A stretch of DNA of 47,355 bases from Chitinophagaceae bacterium (GCA_019747705.1 JAIEQM010000043.1:1-47355), one strand, 5' to 3'; positions 17,579 through 26,139 are shown, numbered from the stretch's first letter. A program made the numbers and translations. Notes: generated by a model from the letters alone, not told the origin.

Positions 17579-18502
17579 TTGAGACAAAAACTTTTGATTT
17601 CACTCCTTATATTAAGTATTCTGTCTTGCCGGAAACCTAAAAATGATGATGGGGGAATTACTCCACCATACTTTATCCCATCACCTTACAGCTATCCAGT
17701 GTGGCACCCGAACGGACAAATTCTGGGCTTCAATCATACTCCACATAAGCTTTTGCCTAATCAAGACCCAATTCAATATTTAGATAGTACCGGCTTTTGG
17801 CTAATTAATACAGATGGAACAAATAAGAGGAGAGTTTTAAATTTTCAACTTTATACACCTGCATGGTCGCCCGATGGAACTTGGTTAGCATATAGTGACG
17901 GAGCAAACATTTATAAAATTAGATATAACGGAGTAACATTTGATACAACACAAAACATACGCTTAACCAGCAACGGTAAAAGCTTTTTTCCATCATGGAA
18001 TGACACAGGAGATAGTATTGCCTTTGACTCTTGGGAAGGAGGACAATATACGGAATACAGAATATGGAAAATGAAAAGCGATGGAAGCGGAAAAATAGAA
18101 CTGCAAGCAGGAAGACAACCAAGATGGTCAGGTAATTACATTTATTTCATTGGAAGCGATAGTGCAGGTATAGGAGTTTTTCAAAGCAAAACAAATGGGG
18201 GAATTACCAAAAAAATTTTTAATCAACCTAATCCCAATCAAAATATTAATAACCTAAGAATATTGAACAATTTTTTGCTTCTTCAAGCAGGCGGGTTGGC
18301 TATCTACAAAATTGATATAAACAACAGATTATTTAATGTAATATCAAATGACCAAATAGATGATTCGGGCTTTGATATATCCCCGCAAGGCAAAATTGCT
18401 TATGTTCTTTTCAACCTAAAAGTAACCACTACACAAGGAACAATCTGGCTAATGAATAGCGATGGCAGTAACAAACACCAACTAACATTTAATAACTATT
18501 AA
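17579..18502 (+). CDS. TolB-like beta-propeller lipoprotein
   Basis: 307 residues from a TTG start at 17579, chosen because it gives a complete lipoprotein signal (LLISLLILSILSC, Cys17). The mature part has WD40-like/TolB (PD40) blades: FWLINTDGTNKRR, AWSPDGTWLAYSDGANIYKI, SWNDTGDSIAFDS, IWKMKSDGSGKI and a closing IWLMNSDGSNKHQLTF. Such propellers bind partner proteins in the envelope. Being lipidated and next to a secreted protease, it might dock or regulate it, but this is inferred. First cargo gene of the cassette, 192 bases after its left end. Confidence 0.75.
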   Translation: MRQKLLISLLILSILSCRKPKNDDGGITPPYFIPSPYSYPVWHPNGQILGFNHTPHKLLPNQDPIQYLDSTGFWLINTDGTNKRRVLNFQLYTPAWSPDGTWLAYSDGANIYKIRYNGVTFDTTQNIRLTSNGKSFFPSWNDTGDSIAFDSWEGGQYTEYRIWKMKSDGSGKIELQAGRQPRWSGNYIYFIGSDSAGIGVFQSKTNGGITKKIFNQPNPNQNINNLRILNNFLLLQAGGLAIYKIDINNRLFNVISNDQIDDSGFDISPQGKIAYVLFNLKVTTTQGTIWLMNSDGSNKHQLTFNNY

Positions 18503-18513
18503 TTATCATTAAG

Positions 18514-18948
18514 ATGAAAAAATATTTAATCATTATAGCATTTACAATTGCTTCTATAAATGTTTTTGCACAGCAAAACCCAATGAATGAAGCAATGGTT
18601 TATTTTTTAAGTGGGGTAACCAGAAATCCTGATACTACCGCCACAATAACTTCACAAAACATACTGAACGTATTGAGCAATTTAAATATTCCAACGTCAA
18701 ATGTAAAGCCAGCTTTTCCTGAATTTAATGAAATTGACACAACCATATCCTTTCCGGAATTCCCAAATGAGCCTGTTACAAAAGAAATGAACAAAACAAA
18801 GGTTTACAGAATTATTTGCATTGATACTTTTCAGCGCAATCAACTAATCAATAATTTACTTGCATTAGCTGAAGTACTTTTTGCTGAACCGAATGGAACT
18901 GCGGAACATAATTTTATTCCATCAGACACAAGATTCAATGAGCAATGA
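18514..18948 (+). CDS. Subtilase, N-terminal part cut off by an in-frame TGA
   Basis: 144 residues: signal peptide (INVFAQQ) and the propeptide region of a secreted subtilisin-like protease. It ends ...TRFNEQ at TGA 18946-18948. The reading frame continues without shift into 18949-21147, and the next residues are GLRNTTFPG. Subtilases commonly have a QWGL-N segment at exactly this point, so the TGA almost certainly replaces TGG (Trp) by one G-to-A change. Alone this fragment has no catalytic residues. It begins 11 bases after the TolB-like gene. Confidence 0.75.
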   Translation: MKKYLIIIAFTIASINVFAQQNPMNEAMVYFLSGVTRNPDTTATITSQNILNVLSNLNIPTSNVKPAFPEFNEIDTTISFPEFPNEPVTKEMNKTKVYRIICIDTFQRNQLINNLLALAEVLFAEPNGTAEHNFIPSDTRFNEQ

Positions 18949-18951
18949 GGG

Positions 18952-21147
18952 TTGAGAAATACGACTTTTCCTGGCAGGGATATTCATGCAGAACAGGCAT
19001 GGGATATTTTTAGAGGAACAGCAAATAATATTATTGCAATAATTGACTGGGGTTCTAATTCAGGGCATCAAGATTTACAAGCGAAAGTTACAGGTGGGGA
19101 TGCTGGTTTTAATGCTAATAACCATGGTATGCATGTAGCGGGTACCGCTGCTGCTATATCTAATAACAATCTTGGAATAAGCGGTGTTGACCACTTTGCA
19201 AGAATACATCCGAAAAGAATGGATTTGGTTAATGATGACCGTGGTACAACAAGAATTATAACAGATGCAGTTCGTTTTAGTCCTGATGTACGGGTTTTTA
19301 ATAATAGTTGGGGATTAATTACAGGTAGAGATGAATTTGGAAATGGAATACCCGGTAGATACTCTACAGTTGTTCGTTCTGCATTCGCTACTGTTTATAA
19401 ACAAAACAGAGTTTCATGTGTGGCGATGGGTAATCATAACGAGGTATTTGGTGCTGGTAACAGATACGCTAATATTGTAGCTTTTCCTGCTGGATTTAAC
19501 AGCGGTTTATTAGCAGTTGGAGCTACTAACATTACAGACAATATTGCTAATTTCTCAGCAAGAGGACAACACATTGATGTTTCTGCGCCCGGAGTTAATA
19601 TTCTTTCAACTGTTGGGAATAATGATTATGCAAATTTTAGCGGGACATCCATGGCAACTCCTCATGTATCTGGCTTAGCCTCTCTCTTACTTGGTTTTAA
19701 TACAAATCTTGCAAATGACGATATTGAACAAATTATAAGATTAACTGCCGATGACCAGGGAGTAGCGGGTTTCGATAATGATTTCGGAACTGGAAGGATA
19801 AATGCCCAAAGAGCATTACAGTTTTTACAAGTGCCTAATACAGTTCAACATTTAAGCGTAACAGGTGGAACGGTATTTAGCACCGGTGCCAGCCAAACAA
19901 GAATTTTTCTTGGTGTACCGGGGCTTGCAGATGCAGCATACATTGTACGCAGAAGTGAGATAAGGACAAACGTTACATTTCCTGCAATGTGCAACATAAT
20001 TGGAGTTTGGGGTCGTGGTGTGGGTACAACAGGTTATAGAGAAGAGAATGGAAGAAACTTTGGTGAAGGAATTTGTGAAGTCGTTCCGGGAACATTGACA
20101 AATACAGGATGTACTCTACGAACATGGATTTATGAAGTATGGGCAGCAAATGGTCAATACATTGGTTTCCGTCCGGTAGCAGCCAATAACGTTATCTTTC
20201 AATATACAATTTTGGGAGTTCCTGCACCCCAAGTCAATGTAAATAGTTTAGCTATCTCAGGCCCTCAATTAATTTGTAATACCTCCGACTATTCAATTAC
20301 AAATTTGCCAACAGGAGCGGCTGTTATTTGGTCAATTCCTGCAAGTGCAGGCCCGGTATTGCAGTTATCTCCTAACACACCTGCACTTAATCAACTAAGG
20401 ATTACTAACCAAAAATGGTATACTGTTACTACAACTCTTACAGCTACCATTTCAAATCTGGGATGCGGAATACCCAATCAAACAAGAGTTTTGACAATTG
20501 CAAATGATAATTCAACCTCAGCATCACAACCACATGCCTACTTTCAAGAAGCATGTACTTTTTATAATGTTTCGCACCCCAGTCAAAGCGGTACAATTTT
20601 TAGTAATTCATCACCAGTATTTGTTCATCAAGGCTGTATGGTTTACGTTAATTTAGGAGATATGACTGGCAGGACAGTGACTTTAGGCTCGGGAGGCACA
20701 CCTTTATTTTGGTCGGTTGGCTCAACAAGCTATTATCAAAATACATTATTCTTTCAGTTACCGTTGGGTTCTGGGGGAATTCCTTTTACTTTTAACATTA
20801 ATGGTAATGGGGCATGTTTCCAGAGAACACTTTTATTCTTTTCGTATACTGGAAATGCTCGATATGCATTCGCTGCAACTCCAAACCCGACAAAAGACCA
20901 GCTAATAGTTACCGCAAAAGAAGATGAAAAATATTTGGCTGAAAATAAACTAAGCTCGACAAAAGATAAGTTACAATTTATTATGAATGTTTATGACATA
21001 AATACAAACACACTGCAATTGACACAACGCAGTGGTATTGGAAGCATGCAGCATAAGCTAAATGTATCGAATCTAAAATCAGGTTATTATGTCTTACAAA
21101 TTTTGAATGGCAAGGAGACACAATCAATTAAATTTTTCAAAGAATAA
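18952..21147 (+). CDS. Subtilase catalytic domain with T9SS sorting domain (downstream of the in-frame stop)
   Basis: 731 residues if read from the TTG at 18952, but this is not a natural start: it is the continuation of 18514-18948 past a TGA. All catalytic parts are present in fragment numbering: Asp32 (IAIIDWGS), His58 (HGMHVAG), oxyanion Asn161 (AMGN) and Ser233 (FSGTSMATPH). About residues 290-640 are beta-rich adhesive-type domains. The last 80 residues form a type IX secretion C-terminal domain (ATPNPTKDQLIV, NVYDINT, LKSGYYVLQI, KFFKE). The whole enzyme would be about 876 residues, exported through T9SS. Unless the stop is read through, no active protease is made. Confidence 0.85.
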   Translation: MRNTTFPGRDIHAEQAWDIFRGTANNIIAIIDWGSNSGHQDLQAKVTGGDAGFNANNHGMHVAGTAAAISNNNLGISGVDHFARIHPKRMDLVNDDRGTTRIITDAVRFSPDVRVFNNSWGLITGRDEFGNGIPGRYSTVVRSAFATVYKQNRVSCVAMGNHNEVFGAGNRYANIVAFPAGFNSGLLAVGATNITDNIANFSARGQHIDVSAPGVNILSTVGNNDYANFSGTSMATPHVSGLASLLLGFNTNLANDDIEQIIRLTADDQGVAGFDNDFGTGRINAQRALQFLQVPNTVQHLSVTGGTVFSTGASQTRIFLGVPGLADAAYIVRRSEIRTNVTFPAMCNIIGVWGRGVGTTGYREENGRNFGEGICEVVPGTLTNTGCTLRTWIYEVWAANGQYIGFRPVAANNVIFQYTILGVPAPQVNVNSLAISGPQLICNTSDYSITNLPTGAAVIWSIPASAGPVLQLSPNTPALNQLRITNQKWYTVTTTLTATISNLGCGIPNQTRVLTIANDNSTSASQPHAYFQEACTFYNVSHPSQSGTIFSNSSPVFVHQGCMVYVNLGDMTGRTVTLGSGGTPLFWSVGSTSYYQNTLFFQLPLGSGGIPFTFNINGNGACFQRTLLFFSYTGNARYAFAATPNPTKDQLIVTAKEDEKYLAENKLSSTKDKLQFIMNVYDINTNTLQLTQRSGIGSMQHKLNVSNLKSGYYVLQILNGKETQSIKFFKE

Positions 21148-21165
21148 CATCACTTGACAGTTTTG

Positions 21166-21199
21166 AATTAGGCTGGTAGAATTTTCTATCAGCCTAATT
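21166..21199 (+). terminator. Hairpin terminator after the subtilase
   Basis: A 15-base stem (AATTAGGCTGGTAGA, 21166-21180, with TCTATCAGCCTAATT, 21185-21199) has one G-T pair and a four-base loop. The T tract after it is short (TTGTT), so termination may be partial. It lies between the subtilase stop and the cassette palindrome, the same place as the hairpin in cassette A (45672-45703). Confidence 0.6.
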
Positions 21200-21210
21200 G
21201 TTAACAAAGA

Positions 21211-21413
21211 AGGGCTGCTTACAACAAAAGTATTGCCAAAATGCAGGCTGACGGAAGCCGTGTTTCAACTGTTGTAATTCTGTTGGGCTGCATAACCAGC
21301 TTGACCTAATTTATTTAGCTATTTATATATCCTCATTTTTTTTATCTTTACTCAGCAACGGTCATCCGGGGCTGACGTAATCCTATTCCCTGCACTTCGG
21401 CAATACCTGCTCG
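21211..21413 (+). repeat. attC-like imperfect palindrome of cassette B
   Basis: The site starts GGGCTGCTTACAAC (21212-21225), whose complement differs in one base from the cassette's left end (GTTGTAAGCA-A-CCCT). Inner arms TTGCCAAAATGCAGG (21233-21247) and CCTGCACTTCGGCAA (21389-21403) pair at 13 of 15 positions. The centre shares TTGTAATTCTGTT (21273-21285) with the site at 45466-45663. It ends CTGCTCG. The left outer arm is two bases longer than the right, leaving unpaired bases, as in integron attC sites. At about 200 bases it is longer than usual attC sites. Confidence 0.75.
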
Positions 21414-21472
21414 ATAACCGGGATACCTGGAAAAGCCGCAGTTTTCAGCTAATAGCAGGGATTACATTTTAA
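21413..21472 (+). pseudogene. Displaced 3' end of the PorT-like beta-barrel gene
   Basis: Twenty codons read DNRDTWKSRSFQLIAGITF and a TAA at 21470-21472. This is a typical last strand of a PorT-type barrel: charged turn, Trp, alternating hydrophobics and a terminal Phe. It has no start of its own and joins in frame to codon 187 of the gene at 16826 when the cassette between them is removed. Confidence 0.8.
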
Positions 21473-21540
21473 GTCTATAGAAACTTAAAGCTGTTTAATT
21501 TTCTAAATTCTCTCAGAAAAGCAGGCTTTTGTGCTTTCGC

Positions 21541-21566
21541 AAGTCCCCACTTGGGGGGATTTAGGG
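21541..21566. repeat. REP-like G/C palindromic repeat, copy 1
   Basis: The reverse complement contains CCCTAAATCCCCCCAAG followed by TGGGGACTT, nearly identical to the copy at 27991-28019. It belongs to a family of C-run/G-run palindromes found in many gaps of the following operon. It lies between the barrel-gene remnant and the rpsJ promoter. Confidence 0.65.
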
Positions 21567-21606
21567 AGCCTTTCTCCACTTTTTTCAAAAAAACTTTCTC
21601 AAAGTT

Positions 21607-21637
21607 TTTGCTTGCATATCTCTATCCCATACCTTTG
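21607..21637 (+). promoter_or_regulatory. Promoter of the S10 operon
   Basis: TTTG at 21607-21610, exactly 19 bases, then TACCTTTG at 21630-21637. This is a perfect match to the Bacteroidota consensus. Transcription should start near 21644, giving a leader of about 25 bases before rpsJ at 21669. Confidence 0.75.
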
Positions 21638-21668
21638 CGCTCCCAAATAAATCTTTGGGGCAGATCTT

Positions 21669-21974
21669 ATGGCTCAACGTATCAGAATCAAATTACAGTC
21701 TTACGACCATAACCTGGTTGATAAATCGGCTGAAAAAATTGTGAAAACCGTACGCAGTACCGGTGCAGTAGTAACAGGTCCTATTCCTTTGCCTACCCGC
21801 AAGAGAATTTTTACCGTGTTACGTTCACCACACGTAAATAAGAAAAGCCGTGAGCAGTTCCAGCTTTGCACGCACAAGCGTTTGCTGGACATCTATACAA
21901 GCAGCAGCCGCACAGTTGATGCTTTGAGTAAGCTGGACTTACCAAGCGGTGTGGATGTGGAAATTAAAGCATAA
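21669..21974 (+). CDS. rpsJ: 30S ribosomal protein S10
   Basis: 101 residues, full length ([44 protein letters not shown]). S10 sits in the head of the small subunit and, as NusE, also takes part in transcription antitermination. It opens the operon directly behind a strong promoter. In many Bacteroidota fusA precedes it, but here it follows the split barrel gene. A 332-base gap separates it from rplC. Confidence 0.98.
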   Translation: MAQRIRIKLQSYDHNLVDKSAEKIVKTVRSTGAVVTGPIPLPTRKRIFTVLRSPHVNKKSREQFQLCTHKRLLDIYTSSSRTVDALSKLDLPSGVDVEIKA

Positions 21975-22005
21975 GGCCCCCATCCCCTAAAGGGGAATAA
22001 AGGCA
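21975..22005. repeat. REP-like palindromic repeat, copy 2
   Basis: GGCCCCCATCCCCTAAAGGGG begins right after the rpsJ stop and pairs CCCC with GGGG around TAAA; AATAAAGGCA follows. Similar C-run/G-run units directly follow the stops of rplW, rpsH and rplF, suggesting a shared insertion preference for gene ends. Confidence 0.65.
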
Positions 22006-22100
22006 AAAGCATAACAGTTCTTTTTAAATAGTAATTTTTTTCATCTCTCAACTTCAAACTACCCGTTTGAAATAAAAGAGCTCTGAATTTTAAAAGTTCT

Positions 22101-22127
22101 TGTCCCCCTTTAGGGGATAGGGGCGAA
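22101..22127. repeat. REP-like palindromic repeat, copy 3
   Basis: TGTCCCCCTTTAGGGGATAGG is an inverted relative of copy 2, 100 bases away in the same rpsJ-rplC gap. The two copies can pair with each other and loop out the DNA or RNA between them. Confidence 0.6.
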
Positions 22128-22134
22128 ACATATA

Positions 22135-22237
22135 AACTAGCCCTTCGTGGTTAGTTTACCATCAGTACTTCTGATGCCTTAGAATGGCCCGCCTTCGTAA
22201 AAACTTCGGCGGATAAAAGAAAAGGTTGATGGTAAAC
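22135..22237 (+). promoter_or_regulatory. Candidate structured leader upstream of rplC
   Basis: An 11-base stem joins GTTTACCATCA (22154-22164) to TGATGGTAAAC (22227-22237). Inside it are two hairpins, CATCAG/CTGATG (22160-22165 with 22171-22176) and CCGCC/GGCGG (22189-22193 with 22208-22212). The CATCA bases are needed by both the outer stem and the first hairpin, so the two folds exclude each other, which is what an attenuator needs. A hairpin using 22135-22139 and 22151-22155 competes as well. No known ribosomal leader class is recognised; it could also be another intergenic repeat. Confidence 0.4.
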
Positions 22238-22306
22238 GGGGATTGAAGATTCCGACTTTCATCGGTTCTGTCTCTATAACCTTACAGGGCATAAACTGTA
22301 AAACAA

Positions 22307-22924
22307 ATGAAAGGTATTATTGGTAAAAAAATCGGAATGACCAGCATTTTCAGTCCCGATGGCAAGCAGCAAAGCTGCACCATCATTGAAGCTGGCCCCT
22401 GTGTTGTTACACAGGTGAAAACACAAGACGCTGATGGTTACAGCGCATTGCAATTAGCTTTTGGCGATAAAAAAGAAAAGAACACCAACTCAGCAGAAAA
22501 AAATCACTTCGCCAAAGCAAGCACTTCTCCCAAACGTTTCGTTAAGGAATTCCGCAATTATTCTCCCGAAAAAAATATTGGTGAAACAATTACTGCAGAC
22601 ATTTTCGCTGAAGGCGATAAAGTTGAAGTAGTTGGTACTACTAAAGGAAAAGGTTTTCAGGGTGTTGTAAAACGTCATGGTTTCCATGGTGTGGGCGGTC
22701 AGTCTCATGGTCAGCACGATCGTCAGCGTGCACCCGGTTCACTCGGTAACTCATCTGATGCTTCACGTGTAATGAAAGGTATGCGTATGGCTGGCCGTAT
22801 GGGTGCAGACAGAGTGAAAGTGAAGGGTTTGAAAGTGCTGAAAATTTTCCCCGAAAAAAATTACATCCTTGTGAGCGGTTCAGTACCAGGTCATAACGGT
22901 TCCATCGTATACATTCAGAAGTAA
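22307..22924 (+). CDS. rplC: 50S ribosomal protein L3
   Basis: 205 residues, normal length (MKGIIGKKIGMTSIFSPDG; KGKGFQGVVKRHGF; GSLGNSSDASRVMKGMRMAGRMG). L3 binds 23S rRNA early in assembly and its loop reaches the peptidyl transferase centre. The Gln in the FHGVGGQSHGQ loop is where methylation occurs in other bacteria. It follows the structured gap and is 20 bases before rplD. Confidence 0.98.
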   Translation: MKGIIGKKIGMTSIFSPDGKQQSCTIIEAGPCVVTQVKTQDADGYSALQLAFGDKKEKNTNSAEKNHFAKASTSPKRFVKEFRNYSPEKNIGETITADIFAEGDKVEVVGTTKGKGFQGVVKRHGFHGVGGQSHGQHDRQRAPGSLGNSSDASRVMKGMRMAGRMGADRVKVKGLKVLKIFPEKNYILVSGSVPGHNGSIVYIQK

Positions 22925-22944
22925 ACAATCTAATTTAAGAAGTC

Positions 22945-23577
22945 ATGCAAGTAGATGTTTTTAATAAATCAGGAAAAGCAACAGGCCGCAAGGTGGAGTT
23001 ACCGGAAGAAATTTTTGGTATTGAACCTAATGACCATGTGATTTACCTTGCTGTAAAGCAATACCAGGCTGCTCAGCACCTGGGTACACATAAAGTAAAA
23101 ACCCGTGCTGAAGTAAAAGGTGCCAGCCGTAAGCTGCACCGTCAAAAAGGTACAGGTGGATCACGTAAGGGTAATATCCGTAACCCTTTATATAAAGGTG
23201 GTGGTACAATTTTCGGCCCCAAACCTCATGGCTATGATTTCAAACTCAACCGTAAGGTGAAGGATCTGGCCAAGATGAGCGCTCTTGCTTACAAAGCAAA
23301 AGAAAATGCCATCGTTGTTGTGGAAGATTTCAACATGGAAACTCCCAAAACAAAAGAACTGATGAGCGTTCTCAGCAATCTTAATGTGGGTGGTAAGAAA
23401 ACATTGTTTGTATTACCTGAGTATAACGACAATTTGTATCTCAGCCTCCGCAACGTACCCAAAGTAACAGGCGCACAGTTGGCTGATATTAATACCTACG
23501 ACATTATTAACAGTGATGTGCTGGTATTTACTGAGAATGTTGCCAAACTTTTTAACGAAGAAGAAGCAGCAGCTTAA
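22945..23577 (+). CDS. rplD: 50S ribosomal protein L4
   Basis: 210 residues. The globular domain and the long loop that lines the exit tunnel are both present (KLHRQKGTGGSRKGNIRNPL, GGTIFGPKPHGYDF). In E. coli L4 also represses its own operon, but no such leader is known for Bacteroidota. It starts 20 bases after rplC and precedes rplW by 28 bases. Confidence 0.98.
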   Translation: MQVDVFNKSGKATGRKVELPEEIFGIEPNDHVIYLAVKQYQAAQHLGTHKVKTRAEVKGASRKLHRQKGTGGSRKGNIRNPLYKGGGTIFGPKPHGYDFKLNRKVKDLAKMSALAYKAKENAIVVVEDFNMETPKTKELMSVLSNLNVGGKKTLFVLPEYNDNLYLSLRNVPKVTGAQLADINTYDIINSDVLVFTENVAKLFNEEEAAA

Positions 23578-23605
23578 TTAAAAGACTAATTAAAACAACG
23601 TCCGG

Positions 23606-23905
23606 ATGAGACAGAGTGAAATATTAATCAAACCGATTGTTTCTGAAAAAAGCAATCGTTTAACAGAGAAAAAGAACACATACGCTTTTCGTGTGGGCCG
23701 CAAAGCAAACAAACTGGAAATCAAAAAAGCAGTTGAAGATTTCTACAATGTAAAAGTGGATGATGTGCATACAGTTGTTGTGCCCCGCAAGGCAAAAAAC
23801 CGCATGACCAAAGCCGGTTATGTACAGGGCAGCAAACCTGCTTATAAAAAAGCATACGTAACAGTTGCTTCAGGTGAAACAATTGATCTGTACGGTACAG
23901 TATAA
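23606..23905 (+). CDS. rplW: 50S ribosomal protein L23
   Basis: 99 residues (ILIKPIVSEKSNRLTEKKNTY). L23 lies at the exit of the peptide tunnel and is the docking site for trigger factor and SRP. A REP-like repeat begins directly after its stop, in a 93-base gap to rplB. Confidence 0.97.
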   Translation: MRQSEILIKPIVSEKSNRLTEKKNTYAFRVGRKANKLEIKKAVEDFYNVKVDDVHTVVVPRKAKNRMTKAGYVQGSKPAYKKAYVTVASGETIDLYGTV

Positions 23906-23967
23906 GCCCCCAACCCCGAAGGGGTGAAAGGCAAAAAGAATAACAAATGAATGGCAGTTCAACTGCC
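23906..23967. repeat. REP-like repeat copy 4 and a short palindrome
   Basis: GCCCCCAACCCCGAAGGGG starts at the base after the rplW stop, followed by TGAAAGGCA as in copy 2. At 23952-23966 GGCAGTTCAACTGCC forms a six-base stem with a three-base loop. Together they occupy most of the rplW-rplB gap. Confidence 0.6.
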
Positions 23968-23998
23968 GCAAAAGTTGAAACTATAAAACGAATTTAAA

Positions 23999-24838
<840 letters not shown>

Positions 24839-24852
24839 AAAATTGAATTAAG

Positions 24853-25383
24853 ATGAATGGATTACACATATTTATTGACAATTCAAATCTCTACATTGAA
24901 GCACAACGAGTAGCTAGAGAAAGTTTTTTTTACGATGATGAATTAGTAATTCGGATGAGAGTTAGTTATGGTGGTTTGCTTGATGTAATAGCAAATGGTC
25001 GTGAATTAGGTGAGGCTGTATTGGTTGGCGCTAGACCACCTCAAAATGATTCTTTGTGGAACAAACTCAAACAATATGGAATTCAACCACGGATTTTTGA
25101 TAGAAGTATGTTCTCAGGAAAAGAAAAGAGAGTGGACGCTGAATTAATTAACGCAATACGGGATACACTTGAGGACAATCCGACTCCCGGAACAATCGCA
25201 ATTGTTGCCGGTGACCAGGATTATATCCCGACATTGGAAAGGTGTTTAAAGAAAAACTGGAAAGTGGAACTTTACTTTTGGGAACAAGCTTCCAGTCAAT
25301 TGAGAAATTTAAGCGGAATTGAATTTCATAATCTTGATCAACATTTCGACCAAATAACTTTTAGACAAAAAAATAAAGAATAA
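24853..25383 (+). CDS. NYN-domain (PIN-like) RNase family protein inserted in the S10 operon
   Basis: 176 residues, a complete NYN domain of the LabA/DUF88 type. The acidic residues expected of a metal-dependent RNase are present: Asp9 (FIDNSN), Asp95 (KRVDAELI), Asp121 and Asp123 (VAGDQDYIP). The strand VELYFWEQASSQLRNLSG and the tail DQHFDQITF also fit. It sits between rplB and rpsS, 14 and 21 bases from them, on the same strand and without a visible promoter or terminator, so it should be expressed with ribosomal proteins. Its codons are plainer and more AT-rich than those of its neighbours, suggesting acquisition. The RNA target is unknown; ribosome-associated RNA cleavage or quality control is a guess from position. 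Confidence 0.85.
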   Translation: MNGLHIFIDNSNLYIEAQRVARESFFYDDELVIRMRVSYGGLLDVIANGRELGEAVLVGARPPQNDSLWNKLKQYGIQPRIFDRSMFSGKEKRVDAELINAIRDTLEDNPTPGTIAIVAGDQDYIPTLERCLKKNWKVELYFWEQASSQLRNLSGIEFHNLDQHFDQITFRQKNKE

Positions 25384-25404
25384 CAATATAATATATTTCA
25401 AATT

Positions 25405-25677
25405 ATGGCTCGTTCGATTAAAAAAGGCCCTTATGTAGCTTCTCATCTTGAAAACAAAGTGCTGGCTATTAACGAAGGCAAAAACAAAAAGGGTGTAATT
25501 AAAACGTGGAGCCGCCGCTCTACAATTACTCCTGATTTTGTAGGTCACACATTTGCGGTGCATAACGGTAACAAATTCATTCCTGTTTATGTAACTGAAT
25601 TTATGGTGGGCCACAAACTCGGTGAGTTTGCACCTACAAGAAACTTTAAAGGACACTCAAGCAAGAAGATTGCATAA
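25405..25677 (+). CDS. rpsS: 30S ribosomal protein S19
   Basis: 90 residues ([52 protein letters not shown]). S19 lies in the head of the small subunit near the A-site finger of 23S rRNA. It follows the inserted NYN gene by 21 bases. The 92-base gap to rplV holds imperfect inverted repeats of an AAAAGTTG/CAACTTTT type. Confidence 0.98.
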   Translation: MARSIKKGPYVASHLENKVLAINEGKNKKGVIKTWSRRSTITPDFVGHTFAVHNGNKFIPVYVTEFMVGHKLGEFAPTRNFKGHSSKKIA

Positions 25678-25769
25678 AAGTTCAAAGTTCAAAATGTTCC
25701 AAAAGTTGAAAAGGTGAAGCCGCAACTTTTGAACCTTTCAAACCTCTTGAACCTGTTAAACTAAATAAA

Positions 25770-26114
25770 ATGGAAGCAGTAGCAAAACTCAGAAATTATC
25801 CCACATCGCCACGCAGGATGCGTTTGCTGGCCGATGAAATCCGTGGTATGGATGTTGAAAAGGCATTGGCTTTACTGGAGTTTCATCCCCAGCACAGCGC
25901 CACACCTTTGGGCAAGCTGTTAAAGAGCGCCATCAACAACTGGGAGCAAAAGAACAGCGGAAGCAGTGCAGCCGATGCTGCCTTAGTGGTAAAAACAATT
26001 TTTGTGGATGGTGCAAGAATGGTGAAGCGTCTCCGTCCTGCACCGCAGGGCCGTGCTTACAGAGTTCGCAAGCGCAGCAACCATGTAACCATCATTGTAG
26101 ATCAGAAAAATTAA
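25770..26114 (+). CDS. rplV: 50S ribosomal protein L22
   Basis: 114 residues (YPTSPRRMRLLADEIRGMDV; RPAPQGRAYRVRKRSNHVTI). The long beta-hairpin that lines the exit tunnel is complete. It precedes rpsC by 25 bases. Confidence 0.97.
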   Translation: MEAVAKLRNYPTSPRRMRLLADEIRGMDVEKALALLEFHPQHSATPLGKLLKSAINNWEQKNSGSSAADAALVVKTIFVDGARMVKRLRPAPQGRAYRVRKRSNHVTIIVDQKN

Positions 26115-26139
26115 TTAGTAATAATATTTAAACCATTCT

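Larger units (their letters stand above)
17388..21413 (+). mobile_element. Integron-like gene cassette B (TolB-like protein and subtilase) inside a PorT-like gene
   Basis: 4026 bases inserted after host G17387. The left end reads GTTGTAAGCAACCCT. Near the right end the inverse complement of this, with one mismatch, stands at 21211-21225 and opens an imperfect palindrome of about 200 bases ending CTGCTCG at 21413. Removing the insert rejoins NLNDI to DNRDTWKSRSFQLIAGITF in frame and restores the barrel gene. Boundaries can slide by one base because a G is shared. Cargo: a TolB-like lipoprotein, then a subtilase broken by an in-frame stop, then a terminator hairpin. No integrase or transposase. 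Same architecture as 45466-46951. Confidence 0.8.

Noticed and set aside
18514..21147. UGA recoding as Trp or Gly to explain the broken subtilase and cupin
   Set aside because: Several intact genes here end in TGA (YHS 1 at 3754, DoxX at 4609, DinB at 5659, LysE at 8250), the two interrupted positions would need different amino acids, and nothing like a selenocysteine element was seen.
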